64,000 nucleotides of DNA from contig NZ_JAGHQX010000002.1 of the NCBI RefSeq assembly GCF_017744095.1, forward strand, positions 186,001 through 250,000, given 5' to 3'. Below the pieces are notes generated by a model, which was not told where the DNA came from, did not search any database, and saw only the letters and a program-made list of their open reading frames with translations. Origin of the DNA: Shimia sp. R10_1. GTDB taxonomy: Bacteria; Pseudomonadota; Alphaproteobacteria; Rhodobacterales; Rhodobacteraceae. A program made the translations under genes and the position numbers. Positions 27,265-36,604 of the stretch are shown here, piece after piece. Position 1 is the stretch's first letter. The number at the start of each line of letters is the position of its first letter.

Positions 27265-27709
27265 TTTGATTGCATATACCGATGGCGCATGTTCTGGAAA
27301 TCCGGGTCCGGGGGGCTGGGGCGTGCTGTTGCAGGCCAAAGATGGCGAGACCGTGATCAAGTCACGTGATCTGTCTGGCGGTGCCCCTGAGACCACCAAC
27401 AACAAGATGGAGTTGATGGCCGCGATCATGGCGCTTGAGACGCTGGAACGGGCGAGCACCATCACCGTTGTGACTGACAGCACCTATGTCAAAAACGGTG
27501 TGACTGGCTGGATTTTTGGCTGGAAGAAAAACGGCTGGAAGACATCAGCCAAGAAGCCTGTGAAAAACGTCGAGCTGTGGCAACGGCTGGATGCGGCGCA
27601 GGCGCGCCATCAAGTGACATGGGAATGGGTCAAGGGCCACGCAGGCCATCCGGAAAACGAGCGCGCTGATGAGCTGGCGCGCGAAGGCATGGCACCGTTC
27701 AAAAAGTAA
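27257..27709 (+). CDS. rnhA: Ribonuclease HI
   Basis: 150 residues. The catalytic DEDD set is visible: Asp in [17 protein letters not shown], Glu in [10 protein letters not shown], Asp in [11 protein letters not shown] and Asp in [12 protein letters not shown]. The basic protrusion [17 protein letters not shown] is typical of E. coli-type RNase HI. It removes RNA from RNA-DNA hybrids such as Okazaki primers and R-loops. The ATG lies inside the end of the methyltransferase gene. Confidence 0.96.
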   Translation: MADLIAYTDGACSGNPGPGGWGVLLQAKDGETVIKSRDLSGGAPETTNNKMELMAAIMALETLERASTITVVTDSTYVKNGVTGWIFGWKKNGWKTSAKKPVKNVELWQRLDAAQARHQVTWEWVKGHAGHPENERADELAREGMAPFKK

Positions 27710-27729
27710 CCAGTTGAACAGTAAGTGCG

Positions 27730-27966
27730 CTATTTGCGGTAATGCGTCGGCACGATGATCAGCGCGCCGATGGAGGCGACGATGGCGTTCATGCCGGGGC
27801 TGCCAAAGCCAATGTGGAACATGCGGCTAATCATAAAAAACAAGAACGCGCCGCCGACACAGATGATGATCGACGGGATATAGCCATTGTGCGTGAATCC
27901 GCTGCGCTCTGAGGCGTAGCCGATGATCCCGGCGATAACCATGGTTCCAAAAAAGGCAAAGAACAT
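27730..27966 (-). CDS. Small membrane protein, GlsB/YeaQ-like
   Basis: 78 residues, three hydrophobic segments with small-residue-rich helices (FGTMVIAGIIGYASE, IIICVGGAFLFFMIS, AIVASIGALIIVPTHYRK). The pattern is close to transglycosylase-associated GlsB/YeaQ/YmgE proteins, but this is only a loose match. It begins 9 bases after the fmt stop with AAGGG upstream and is probably the last gene of the def-fmt operon. Function is unknown. Confidence 0.65.
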   Translation of the reverse strand: MFFAFFGTMVIAGIIGYASERSGFTHNGYIPSIIICVGGAFLFFMISRMFHIGFGSPGMNAIVASIGALIIVPTHYRK

Positions 27967-27975
27967 CGCGCGCCC

Positions 27976-28884
27976 TTAGAATTGCTGACCTTTGGTGAGC
28001 GGGAAGCCCCGCAGAAAGATATCCGCATCCTGCGCGCCTTTGCCCGCACGTTGCAAGCGCAGAAGCTGCACGGCCCCTTCACCACAGGCGACGGTGATTG
28101 ACGTCTCATCAAGCAGGGTGCCAGCCTCCCCCTGCCCTTCGGCAAGGCGGGAAGCGAGGAGTTTCACCCGCTGGCCATCGATCTCGGTCCATGCGCCGGG
28201 GAACGGCGACAGGCCACGGATTTTGCGATCCACCTCAATGGCGGGCGCGGACCAGTCGATGCGGGCCTCTGATTTGTCGATCTTTTCGGCGTATGTCACG
28301 CCGTCGTCCGGCTGTGGCTCAGCCGGCAAATCCGCCAGAGAGGCCAGTGTGTCGACAATGGCGGTAGAGCCCAAAGCCGCAAGCCTGTCATGCAGCTGGG
28401 CGGTGGTTTCTTCGGCACCGATGGCGATTTCGCGGCGCAGGCGCACAGGGCCAGTGTCGAGCCCCGCATCCATCTGCATGATGCAGACGCCGGTATCCGC
28501 ATCCCCGGCCATGATCGCGCGATGGATCGGCGCTGCCCCACGCCAGCGCGGCAAAAGGCTCGCATGGATGTTGAGGCAGCCCTGTGCAGGCGCATCAAGC
28601 ACCGCTTGCGGCAGAAGCAGCCCATAGGCCACGACGACCCCCACATCTGCTTGAAGGTCACGGATGGTCTGCTGCACCTCGTCTGAACGCAGGCTTGTGG
28701 GGTGATGGACCTCAAGACCCAGCTCAAGCGCGCGGGCATGGACCGGGGTTGGGCGGTCTTTCTTGCCACGGCCCGCGGGGCGCGGCGGTTGGCAGAAAAC
28801 GGCAGCAATTTCGTGGCCTGCCTGCACCAATGCATCAAGAACGGAGACGGAAAACTCCGGGGTGCCCATGAAAAGGATGCGCAT
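27976..28884 (-). CDS. fmt: Methionyl-tRNA formyltransferase
   Basis: 302 residues. [19 protein letters not shown] opens the Rossmann-like domain, [13 protein letters not shown] holds the folate-site block with the catalytic Asn-His-Asp set nearby, and the C-terminal OB-fold domain follows ([15 protein letters not shown]). It formylates initiator Met-tRNA. It is downstream of three deformylase genes, so formylation and deformylation are coexpressed. The 104-base gap before it holds two GC hairpins. Confidence 0.96.
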   Translation of the reverse strand: MRILFMGTPEFSVSVLDALVQAGHEIAAVFCQPPRPAGRGKKDRPTPVHARALELGLEVHHPTSLRSDEVQQTIRDLQADVGVVVAYGLLLPQAVLDAPAQGCLNIHASLLPRWRGAAPIHRAIMAGDADTGVCIMQMDAGLDTGPVRLRREIAIGAEETTAQLHDRLAALGSTAIVDTLASLADLPAEPQPDDGVTYAEKIDKSEARIDWSAPAIEVDRKIRGLSPFPGAWTEIDGQRVKLLASRLAEGQGEAGTLLDETSITVACGEGAVQLLRLQRAGKGAQDADIFLRGFPLTKGQQF

Positions 28885-28903
28885 GTTGTCTTACTCCCTC
28901 TTA

Positions 28904-28948
28904 CCCGGCACCGCCGGGCTGCGCCTGCCTGCCCCATTGGCAGGCGCA
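28904..28948. repeat. Two adjacent GC hairpins between the deformylase genes and fmt
   Basis: CCCGGC / GCCGGG (28904-28909 with 28913-28918) and TGCGCCTGCC / GGCAGGCGCA (28920-28929 with 28939-28948) are perfect. No T-tract follows on the minus strand, so they are more likely attenuating or stabilising RNA hairpins than terminators. Confidence 0.6.
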
Positions 28949-28988
28949 TTCGCGCCAGCCCAGACAGGCTTCGCCCTTGTGTCTCTGT

Positions 28989-29483
28989 CTAGCGCTGTTT
29001 CTGCGCCTTTTTGATCAGCATGGCCCGTTTGGTTTTGCTGAGGTGGTCAAAGTACATTTTGCCATTGATGTGATCGATCTGGTGCTGAACGGAAGTGGCC
29101 CAGAGACCGACGAAATCCTTTTCCACAGTCGCGCCATGCTCATCCATATAGCGTACGGTCACGGCGCGCGGGCGGGAGATTTTGGCAGACACACCAACAA
29201 GGTTGGGGCTGGCCTCTTCATGTTCACGCGGCTGCACCGAGGCGTGCAGAATTTCCGGGTTGGCCATGCGGACGGCCTGATTGCCCTCTTCGGTGGCATC
29301 CACCACGATCAGACGTTTGAGCACGCCGATCTGATTTGCGCCCATGCCGACGCCGGGCATGGCATACATGGTGTCGATCAGATCATCCCAGACTTGGCGA
29401 ACCTCATCGGTGATCTCCGCCACAGGATCAGAAACAGTGCGCAGGCGTTTGTCTGGCCATGGCAGGCAGGGGCGAACGGTCAT
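28989..29483 (-). CDS. Peptide deformylase-like protein, probably inactive
   Basis: 164 residues in the deformylase fold, but the three active-site motifs are changed. Motif 1 is GVGMGANQIG instead of GxGLAAPQ. In motif 2 (usually EGCLS) the metal-binding Cys is Ser92 and the next residue is Pro (EEASPNL). In motif 3 the two His ligands (His134, His138) remain but the catalytic Glu is Gln135 (QHQIDH). Loss of a metal ligand and of the general base should abolish deformylation. It may bind formyl-Met peptides or pair with the active copies; this is inference. It is coupled by ATGA to the second copy. Confidence 0.88.
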   Translation of the reverse strand: MTVRPCLPWPDKRLRTVSDPVAEITDEVRQVWDDLIDTMYAMPGVGMGANQIGVLKRLIVVDATEEGNQAVRMANPEILHASVQPREHEEASPNLVGVSAKISRPRAVTVRYMDEHGATVEKDFVGLWATSVQHQIDHINGKMYFDHLSKTKRAMLIKKAQKQR

Positions 29484-29971
29484 GGTGTGGTGTATCCTTG
29501 CAAAATCTCGGCGCGGGCGGAGGCTGACATATGATCGAGCGTCACACGGCCATCGAGATGATCCATTTCATGTTGAATGCAGCGGGCTTCGAACCCGTCA
29601 AAAGTCTGCTCGTGCGCCACGCCCAGCGCATCCATCCACCGCACTGTGACCTCAGACGGGCGGACAACGGGCACCATCAGATCAGGGATCGAGAGGCAGC
29701 CCTCTTCAAGCGTGTGCTCAACCGCGCTCTGATCGACGATCTCTGGATTGAGGAAGGCCATCGGCGTGCGCGTGCCCTCTTTCCAAGTGCAGTCCATCAC
29801 AAACACACGTTTCATGACCCCGACTTGCGGCCCGGCGAGGCCACGGCCTGGGGCGGCATACATGGTGTCAAACATATCAGCGATCAGGGGGCGCAGGTCT
29901 TCGTCGTTCACAGGCGCGCAAACCCCAGACAGGCGCGCATCTGGATAGAAGACCAGCGGAAGAACACTCAT
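29480..29971 (-). CDS. def: Peptide deformylase, second copy
   Basis: 163 residues. Motif 1 is GRGLAGPQVG, motif 2 EEGCLSIPD and motif 3 IQHEMDHLDG, so the metal site and catalytic Glu are intact; the one unusual point is Gly for the second Ala in motif 1. It removes the N-formyl group from nascent proteins. It overlaps copy 1 upstream and the degenerate copy downstream by four bases each, so all three are translationally coupled. Confidence 0.93.
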   Translation of the reverse strand: MSVLPLVFYPDARLSGVCAPVNDEDLRPLIADMFDTMYAAPGRGLAGPQVGVMKRVFVMDCTWKEGTRTPMAFLNPEIVDQSAVEHTLEEGCLSIPDLMVPVVRPSEVTVRWMDALGVAHEQTFDGFEARCIQHEMDHLDGRVTLDHMSASARAEILQGYTTP

Positions 29972-30489
29972 CCGCGCGCCAGCTCACGCTTCATTTTCTG
30001 GCTCTTGCGCGTCATCATCTGGCGCTTCATCGGGCCCAGATAGTCGATGAACAGCTTGCCGTTCAGATGGTCGATTTCATGCTGCACGCAAGTGGCCCAA
30101 AGACCATCGAAGTCTTTCTCCTGCGGGTTGCCATCGATATCAATCCAGCCCACGCGCACTTCGGCGGGGCGGGTGACTTCGGCGAACTGCTCCGGGATTG
30201 ACAGACAGCCTTCTTCGAAGACGCTGAGATCATCCGAGCTTGAGAGCACTTCGGGGTTGAACATCACCACCGGCTCCGGCTCGCCATCCTTGACGCAATC
30301 CATCACGATCAGACGCTCAAGCACGCCCACTTGTGGCGCAGCCAGACCAATGCCGGGCGCATCGTACATGGTTTGCAGCATATCATCGGCCAAAGTGCGC
30401 AGCTCGTCACTCAGATCGGCAACGGGCGCGCAAAGTTTTTTCAGGCGCGGATCGGGGTGGATGAGAATGGGTTTGATCATGGCCCCCAT
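29968..30489 (-). CDS. def: Peptide deformylase, first copy (canonical)
   Basis: 173 residues, or 170 from MIKPILIHPDPRLKKLC, which is the usual start of the family. All motifs are canonical: GIGLAAPQVG, EEGCLSIPE and QHEIDHLNG. The C-terminal helix ends in a basic stretch (KRQMMTRKSQKMKREL) seen in type 1B enzymes. It is the first gene of the def-def-def-fmt operon and likely the main housekeeping deformylase. Confidence 0.95.
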   Translation of the reverse strand: MGAMIKPILIHPDPRLKKLCAPVADLSDELRTLADDMLQTMYDAPGIGLAAPQVGVLERLIVMDCVKDGEPEPVVMFNPEVLSSSDDLSVFEEGCLSIPEQFAEVTRPAEVRVGWIDIDGNPQEKDFDGLWATCVQHEIDHLNGKLFIDYLGPMKRQMMTRKSQKMKRELARG

Positions 30490-30603
30490 CTAGGACAGAC
30501 GCGCCGCATACGCAACGGGGTAGGCACGCAGCGCGCAAGATGGGTTGCACCTGCGCCGCATTTCGCTAGCGTGCGTTGCATTGTTAAACAAAGGACCCAC
30601 CGC

Positions 30604-31776
30604 ATGAGTTTTGACGAGATCATCGACCGTTTTGGCACCCACTCTGTGAAATGGGACATGATGGAGCAAATCTATGGCGTGCCTGCCGATGACGGGATCG
30701 CGATGTGGGTTGCGGATATGGACTTCCGCCCGCCGCAATGCGTGGCAGATGCGATTGGCAAAATGCAGGCGCAGGGGGTCTATGGCTATTATGGTGACGA
30801 GACCGCCTACAATGAGGCGATCTGCTGGTGGATGAAGACCCGCCACGGCTGGGACGTGGATCCAGCGGCGATTTTCACCACCCACGGGCTGGTGAATGGC
30901 ACCGGACTGTGTGTTGACAGCTTTACCAAGCCCGGTGACGGGGTTGTGCTGACCACGCCGGTTTACCACGCTTTTGCCCGCGTCATTAAGTCGGCCGGGC
31001 GTGAGGTGGTGGAATGTCCACTGGCGCTGAATGACGGGCGCTATGAGATGGATTTTGACGCCTGGGATGCGCAGATGCAGGGACATGAAACCATGTTCAT
31101 CCTGTGCTCGCCGCACAATCCGGGTGGCCGCGTCTGGACCCGCGAGGAGCTGCAAGGCGTTGCCGATTTCTGCAAACGCCATGACCTCATTCTGGTGTCC
31201 GATGAGATCCACCACGATCTGGTTTATACGGGCAACACCCACATTCCGATGACACTGGTTGATGACAGCATTCTGGACCGGCTGGTCATGATGACGGCGA
31301 CCACAAAAACCTTCAACATCGCTGGCAGCCATTCAGGGAACGTCATTGTCCCAGACACAGCCCTGCGTGCGAAATTTGCGGCGCGGATGGCTGCACTTGG
31401 GATTTCGGCCAACAGTTTTGGCCTGTTCATGGCAGAAGCGGCCTATTCGCCTGAGGGCGCGGCCTGGGTGGATGATCTGATCACCTATCTGGATGGCAAC
31501 CGCAAAGTGCTAGACGCGGCGATTGCGGATATTCCGGGCGTGGCCTCGATGCCACTTGAAGCGACCTATCTGAGCTGGGTGGATTTCACAGACACCGGCA
31601 TGTCGCGCGCGGAATTCACCAAACGTGTGGAAAAAGACGCGCGCATTGCGGTGAACCACGGGCCGACTTTTGGCAAAGGTGGGGACAACTTCCTGCGCTT
31701 TAACATTGCCACGCCACGGGCGCGGGTTCAGGAAGCCGCAGATCGTTTGCGCGCGGCTTTTGCGGATCTGCAATAA
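30604..31776 (+). CDS. MalY/PatB-type PLP aminotransferase (probable cystathionine beta-lyase)
   Basis: 390 residues from an ATG with AAAGGA nine bases upstream. Fold-type I motifs are clear: MWVADMDFRPP near the start, HNPGGRVW (171-178), VSDEIHHDLVY with the PLP Asp, and Lys235 in TATTKTFNIAGSHSG as the Schiff-base lysine. These match the MalY/PatB subgroup, which cleaves cystathionine or cysteine S-conjugates. In roseobacters such lyases could also act on sulfur compounds; the substrate here is inference. It is divergent from the deformylase operon. Confidence 0.88.
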   Translation: MSFDEIIDRFGTHSVKWDMMEQIYGVPADDGIAMWVADMDFRPPQCVADAIGKMQAQGVYGYYGDETAYNEAICWWMKTRHGWDVDPAAIFTTHGLVNGTGLCVDSFTKPGDGVVLTTPVYHAFARVIKSAGREVVECPLALNDGRYEMDFDAWDAQMQGHETMFILCSPHNPGGRVWTREELQGVADFCKRHDLILVSDEIHHDLVYTGNTHIPMTLVDDSILDRLVMMTATTKTFNIAGSHSGNVIVPDTALRAKFAARMAALGISANSFGLFMAEAAYSPEGAAWVDDLITYLDGNRKVLDAAIADIPGVASMPLEATYLSWVDFTDTGMSRAEFTKRVEKDARIAVNHGPTFGKGGDNFLRFNIATPRARVQEAADRLRAAFADLQ

Positions 31777-31783
31777 GAGAGTG

Positions 31784-31820
31784 CGCGCTCTCCGACCGTT
31801 CAGACGGTACGGGGAGCGCG
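31784..31820. terminator. Strong hairpin between convergent genes
   Basis: Long imperfect stem (31784-31799 pairing to 31804-31820) with a TCAG loop, between the aminotransferase and the 117-residue gene. It lacks a clear T-tract, so it is a likely but unproven terminator. Confidence 0.5.
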
Positions 31821-31833
31821 GTATGCCCCAAAA

Positions 31834-32187
31834 TCAGACCTGCTGTTCGATCAGCGCGACGGGGGCACCGTCTTCCTGATAGAAATCAACGGGCGCGCGA
31901 TCCATCGCTGGGGTGGAGCGTTTGAACTCATAGCGCATTTCACCGTCTTCTTCGTCCGTTGCGATCACCAGACATTGATAGAGGTGCTTGCTGCCGTCAT
32001 AAAGATCGACCAGCCCACGCAGTTGCGGAGCGGTTTCGGCGTCTAGGGTGAACCCATCTTCCCAGTAACGCAGCACGCGAATGCTACGACCATCCGCCTC
32101 GACACGCAGGCGGTGGCGCTGTTTCAGAGCCTTTTTACGGGCCGCGTCAATGCCCGCCTGAACTTCAGCAGAAAAATATGTGGTCAT
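31834..32187 (-). CDS. Hypothetical protein
   Basis: 117 residues, soluble, with mixed charge. It starts MTTYFSAEVQAGIDAARKKA and has a beta-rich middle (RLRVEADGRSIRVLRYWEDG) and a segment YQCLVIATDEEDGEMRYEFK. There is no signal peptide, membrane segment or known motif. Codon use looks like that of its neighbours. I do not recognise the family. It stands alone between convergent and divergent genes. Confidence 0.75.
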   Translation of the reverse strand: MTTYFSAEVQAGIDAARKKALKQRHRLRVEADGRSIRVLRYWEDGFTLDAETAPQLRGLVDLYDGSKHLYQCLVIATDEEDGEMRYEFKRSTPAMDRAPVDFYQEDGAPVALIEQQV

Positions 32188-32425
32188 TTGGAATCTCCAG
32201 CAGCGGACCTCATCGTCCCTTTCAGTATGGCTCCGGTCAAGCGAAGATTTTGTAAACGTCGCGCCTGCGACGGCTCCGCAACGCCTTGTATTGGCGCGAT
32301 TTACCTGTGGTGTCTGTGCGGATGCGCGCAGTGATCGCGCGGATATGTCAGTTTTCTGCGTAGGGCGCGCACCTTAACTTGAACTGACACACAAAGCCAA
32401 CCAGCACAGCAAACAGGAGCGCATC

Positions 32426-33400
32426 ATGGGCCTTTTGGTAGACGGAAAATGGACCGACCAGTGGTATGATACCAAATCCACAGGCGGCAAATTTGTGCGC
32501 TCCCAGTCGCAGTTTCGCAACTGGATCACCCCCGATGGCAATGCCGGACCTAGCGGCATGGACGGCTTCAAAGCGGAAAGCGGGCGCTATCACCTCTATG
32601 TGTCCTTCGCCTGCCCATGGGCGCATCGCACGCTGATTTTTCGCAAGCTCAAGGATCTGACGGATCACATCAGCATTTCGGCGGTGCACCCCGACATGCT
32701 TGGTGAAGGCTGGACCTTTGAGAAAGACGATGCCGGCGCAACCGGTGATACGCTTTATGGCCTGCCCTTTGCCCATAGCCTCTATACCAAGGCGGATGCG
32801 ACCTATTCTGGACGCGTGACCGTGCCGATCCTCTGGGACACGCAGCGCGAGACCATTGTGAGCAATGAAAGCTCTGAGATCATCCGCATGTTCAACAGCG
32901 CCTTTAACGGGCTGACCGGCAACACGCTGGATTTCTGGCCAGAGGCGGAGCGCGATGCAATCGAAGAGGTCAATGCGCGGATCTATGACACGGTGAACAA
33001 CGGCGTTTACAAGAGCGGTTTTGCCACCACGCAAGCGGCCTATGACGCGGCTGTGGTGCCGTTGTTTGACACGCTGGACTGGCTGGAAGCGCGGCTTTCG
33101 CAAAACCGCTATCTGATGGGCGATCACATCACCGAAGCGGATTGGCGGCTGTTCACCACATTGGTGCGCTTTGATCCGGTTTATCATTTGCATTTCAAAT
33201 GCAACCGCAAGCGGCTGATCGATTATCCGAACCTCTGGGCCTACACGCGGGAGCTTTATCAAGTGGACGGCGTGGAAGAGACTGTGAATATGGATCACAT
33301 TGTCGGCCATTATCATCGCAGCCACGAAAGCATCAATCCGCACCGCATTGTGCCGATCAATCCGGTGCTGGATTTTGACGCACCACATGGGCGTGGTTGA
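32426..33400 (+). CDS. Glutathionyl-hydroquinone reductase-like GST (YqjG/Xi class)
   Basis: 324 residues. The catalytic site is YVSFACPWAHRT with the active Cys of the Xi class (CPWAHR), in a thioredoxin-like domain; the C-terminal helical domain begins near ESSEIIRMFNSAF. These enzymes reduce glutathionyl-hydroquinones with GSH and help handle quinones or halogenated aromatics. CAGGAG precedes the ATG. It has 238 bases upstream and lies before cobC. Confidence 0.9.
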   Translation: MGLLVDGKWTDQWYDTKSTGGKFVRSQSQFRNWITPDGNAGPSGMDGFKAESGRYHLYVSFACPWAHRTLIFRKLKDLTDHISISAVHPDMLGEGWTFEKDDAGATGDTLYGLPFAHSLYTKADATYSGRVTVPILWDTQRETIVSNESSEIIRMFNSAFNGLTGNTLDFWPEAERDAIEEVNARIYDTVNNGVYKSGFATTQAAYDAAVVPLFDTLDWLEARLSQNRYLMGDHITEADWRLFTTLVRFDPVYHLHFKCNRKRLIDYPNLWAYTRELYQVDGVEETVNMDHIVGHYHRSHESINPHRIVPINPVLDFDAPHGRG

Positions 33401-33478
33401 GCACCGCTTGCCAAAACCCGCCTGACTGGTGTAGCCGCGCTTTGACAGACAGTTTTGACAGGCTGGGAGCGCGGCACC

Positions 33479-34462
33479 ATGCAGGCGGAAAAAGACTTGG
33501 TTTCAGTAATGCCGCCCCGCGATCATGGCGGCGGCATTGATGCGGCAGTGGCCCGCTGGGGCGGCAGGCGAGCTGACTGGCTGGACCTTTCCACCGGGAT
33601 CAATCCCGTGCCTTACCCGCTGCCAGAATTCACCGCGGCGGATTGGAACGATCTGCCGGATCAAGCGGCGCAGGACGCCTTGCTGACAGCGGTACGCACT
33701 TTTTGGAATGTGCCGGATGGGGCAGAGATTATCGCAGCGCCGGGGGCCTCGGCCCTGATTGCCCGCATTCCGGCGCTGGCACCTGCGGACGCTGTCGACA
33801 TTCCAAAGCCCACTTACAATGAACATGCCGCCGCTTTCGCAGCGCAGGGCTGGGCGGTTGAGGATACCGCTCGCACAGCGCGGGTGCTGGTGCATCCCAA
33901 CAACCCCACTGGCAAGCTCTGGCAGTCAGAGGATGTCGACGCGCCGCTGGTTGTGATTGACGAAAGCTTCTGTGACGTGTGCCCGGATCAGAGCCTGATC
34001 CATCTGGCAGATCAGCCGGGGCGGATTGTTCTGAAAAGCTTTGGCAAATTCTGGGGGCTCGCTGGCCTGCGCCTGGGCTTTGCGATTGCCACGCCTGACA
34101 CGATTGCCAAGCTTACCGCGCTCACGGGCCCCTGGGCGGTGTCTGGACCGGCCCTGCGCACTGGCGCGGCGGCCCTGCAAGATCACAGCTGGGCAGAGAC
34201 AACTCGGACACGGCTGCAAACAGACAGCAACCGGCTTGATGCCCTGATGACAGCCAAAGGCGCGCGGGTTGTGGGCGGCACCACGCTGTTTCGCCTGTAT
34301 GACGTGGCAAACGCTGCCCGCTGGCAGACAGAGCTGGCCGAGCGCCACATCTGGAGCCGCATTTTCCCTTATTCTAAGACTTTTTTGCGTCTTGGCCTGC
34401 CCGCCCCGGATCGCTGGGCACAGCTTGAAGACGCGCTGACGCATATGGAGACACACCCATGA
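33479..34462 (+). CDS. cobC: Threonine-phosphate decarboxylase (cobalamin side chain)
   Basis: 327 residues; the start at 33479 has GGGAG nine bases upstream, and a later ATG (33509, [14 protein letters not shown]) is closer to family starts. Fold-type I PLP motifs: [39 protein letters not shown] and the lysine in [16 protein letters not shown]. It makes aminopropanol phosphate for the nucleotide loop of vitamin B12. Its stop overlaps the cbiB start (ATGA). I found no cobalamin riboswitch in the short gap upstream. Confidence 0.9.
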   Translation: MQAEKDLVSVMPPRDHGGGIDAAVARWGGRRADWLDLSTGINPVPYPLPEFTAADWNDLPDQAAQDALLTAVRTFWNVPDGAEIIAAPGASALIARIPALAPADAVDIPKPTYNEHAAAFAAQGWAVEDTARTARVLVHPNNPTGKLWQSEDVDAPLVVIDESFCDVCPDQSLIHLADQPGRIVLKSFGKFWGLAGLRLGFAIATPDTIAKLTALTGPWAVSGPALRTGAAALQDHSWAETTRTRLQTDSNRLDALMTAKGARVVGGTTLFRLYDVANAARWQTELAERHIWSRIFPYSKTFLRLGLPAPDRWAQLEDALTHMETHP

Positions 34463-35367
34463 GCACCGCATGTGTACTGGTTGGCGCAATGCTATTGGAT
34501 GCCGCGCTGGGAGAGCCACGCTGGCTGTGGCAGCGCCTGCCCCATCCCGCTGTGCTGATGGGACGCATGATTGGCATGGCGGATGCACGCTTCAACACCG
34601 GTGAGATGCGCCGCCTGAAAGGCGTGCTGGTTGTCGTGGGGCTGGTGCTTGGTGCCTTGCTGCTTGGTAAGGTGATCGGTCTGTTTGGCTGGTTGCCAGA
34701 GCTACTCCTTGCCGCAATCCTGCTGGCCCAGCGCTCGCTGGTGGATCACGTGCGCGCCGTGGGGGATGGGCTGCGCCTGTCGCTGGGGGATGGGCGGCGC
34801 ATGGTGTCGCGGATTGTCAGCCGCGACACCGCCGCGATGGATCAAAGCGCAGTCGCGCGATCCGCCATTGAATCCGGTGCCGAGAACCTAAGTGATGGCG
34901 TGATTGCCCCGGCCTTCTGGTTCCTGATCGGAGGGCTGCCGGGCTTGCTGGTTTACAAGGTGGTGAACACCGCAGACAGCATGATTGGCTATCGCTCTGA
35001 GACATACCTGAAGTTTGGCTGGGCGGCTGCACGGCTGGATGATGTGTTGAACTGGGTGCCCGCACGCCTGACGGCAATTTTGATCGCAGTGAGCCATGCA
35101 GGGCTTTCGCAATGGCGCGACATCCGGGCGGATGCAGGGCTGCACCGCTCCCCCAATGCGGGTTGGCCAGAGGCCGCAATGGCGCGCGCCTTGGGCATCT
35201 CTCTGGCAGGGCCACGTGCCTATGATGGCAAGATGCAGAGTTTTCCATTCGTGAACCCGCAGGGGCGCAAAACGCTGAGTGCCGAGGACGTGGATGCCGC
35301 CTGCACCGCGTTGTGGCGCAGCTGGGCGCTGACATTGGCGGCGGCTGTGGTGCTCGCCCTGTTCTGA
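34459..35367 (+). CDS. cbiB: Adenosylcobinamide-phosphate synthase (CbiB/CobD)
   Basis: 302 residues, several membrane segments. Family blocks: [27 protein letters not shown] at the N-terminus, [20 protein letters not shown], and [20 protein letters not shown] followed by [20 protein letters not shown]. It joins aminopropanol phosphate to cobyric acid. It is coupled to cobC by a four-base overlap, so both steps of side-chain attachment are coexpressed. Confidence 0.94.
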   Translation: MSTACVLVGAMLLDAALGEPRWLWQRLPHPAVLMGRMIGMADARFNTGEMRRLKGVLVVVGLVLGALLLGKVIGLFGWLPELLLAAILLAQRSLVDHVRAVGDGLRLSLGDGRRMVSRIVSRDTAAMDQSAVARSAIESGAENLSDGVIAPAFWFLIGGLPGLLVYKVVNTADSMIGYRSETYLKFGWAAARLDDVLNWVPARLTAILIAVSHAGLSQWRDIRADAGLHRSPNAGWPEAAMARALGISLAGPRAYDGKMQSFPFVNPQGRKTLSAEDVDAACTALWRSWALTLAAAVVLALF

Positions 35368-35431
35368 ACGCTTGCCCCAGCACCCCCCTCTGGCTATGTC
35401 TGAGCGCAGATTTTGCTTTAGGGACTTTCAG

Positions 35432-36604
35432 ATGCGTCTATTGCCTGCGCTTGCCGCTGCCGTTCTTTCCATCACCACTGCCAGCACAGCGATTGCGCAA
35501 TGCGGCGGATCATTTAACAGCTTTGTCAACGGCCTGAAGAAAGAGGCGCGTGCCATGGGCTATGACAAAAGCACGGTGAATGCGTTTTTTGCCAATGTGC
35601 GGCAAGACCCGGCGACGCTCAAAGCAGACCGCAGCCAAGGTGTGTTTCAGCGCCCGTTTCTGGATTTCAGCCAACGCCTGATCAGCCAGAACCGCATAGA
35701 TGTGGGCCGCAAGAAAGCACAGCAATATGCCAGCACGTTTGATCGGATTGAGCGTCAATATGGCGTGTCGCGCGGTGTGCTACTGGCCTTTTGGGCGTTT
35801 GAAACTGATTACGGCGCGTTTCAGGGCGATTTCAACACGCTGAATTCTCTGGTGACATTGTCTCATGACTGTCGTCGTCCGGAGCTGTTCCGCCCACAGG
35901 TGTTTGCCGCACTTGAGCTGTACACACGTGGCGACCTGAGCCCGACCAAGACCACAGGCGCCTGGGCGGGAGAGATCGGCATGGTGCAGATGCTGCCCGC
36001 CGACATCATCGAAAACGGTGTGGATGGCGACGGCGATGGAAAGGTGCGCCTGAAAACCTCCCCGCAGGATGCGCTGATGTCTGGGGGCAAGATGCTATCG
36101 CATCTTGGATGGCGCGCCGGGGAGCCGTGGCTTCAGGAGGTCACGGTGCCAGCCAATCTGGATTGGTCAAAATCCGGGTTGGACACCACGCTGCCAGCCA
36201 ATCAATGGGCCAAGATGGGCGTGAAACCGCGCGAAGGGCGGCTGGCCAACCTGCCCGCCTCGTTGTTGCTGCCGCAGGGGCGCAAGGGTCCGGCCTTTCT
36301 CGCCTACCCCAATTTCAGTGTCTATTTTGAGTGGAACAAAAGCTTTGTCTACGTGACCACGGCGGCCTATTTCGCCACACGGCTGGAAGGGGCCGCGCGT
36401 TATGATGCGGGCAATGCAGACCCGGGCCTCAGCGGTGCGCAGATGAAGCAGCTGCAAACCAAGCTGAAGGCACGCGGTCATGATGTGGGCAAAGTGGATG
36501 GCATTCTCGGCAAGCTCACCCGCCGTGCGGTACAATCGGAACAACAACGCCTTGGCCTGCCTGCGGATGCCTGGCCCACCCAGCAACTACTGAACGCGCT
36601 TTAA
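35432..36604 (+). CDS. Lytic murein transglycosylase (MltB type) with peptidoglycan-binding domain
   Basis: 390 residues from an ATG giving a Sec signal peptide (MRLLPALAAAVLSITTASTAIA). The lytic transglycosylase domain has the catalytic Glu in AFWAFETDYGAF, then LVTLSHDCRRPELF and GEIGMVQMLPADI. The last about 65 residues are a PG_binding_1 domain (QLQTKLKARGHDVGKVDG). It cleaves glycan strands in the periplasm with 1,6-anhydro ends. It converges on the next gene with overlapping stop codons. A longer start at 35372 would put a polar stretch before the signal and is rejected. Confidence 0.92.
   Translation: MRLLPALAAAVLSITTASTAIAQCGGSFNSFVNGLKKEARAMGYDKSTVNAFFANVRQDPATLKADRSQGVFQRPFLDFSQRLISQNRIDVGRKKAQQYASTFDRIERQYGVSRGVLLAFWAFETDYGAFQGDFNTLNSLVTLSHDCRRPELFRPQVFAALELYTRGDLSPTKTTGAWAGEIGMVQMLPADIIENGVDGDGDGKVRLKTSPQDALMSGGKMLSHLGWRAGEPWLQEVTVPANLDWSKSGLDTTLPANQWAKMGVKPREGRLANLPASLLLPQGRKGPAFLAYPNFSVYFEWNKSFVYVTTAAYFATRLEGAARYDAGNADPGLSGAQMKQLQTKLKARGHDVGKVDGILGKLTRRAVQSEQQRLGLPADAWPTQQLLNAL

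Noticed and set aside
33401-33478. Cobalamin riboswitch before cobC
   Set aside because: The gap is only 78 bases and I see no B12-box sequence or suitable stems.
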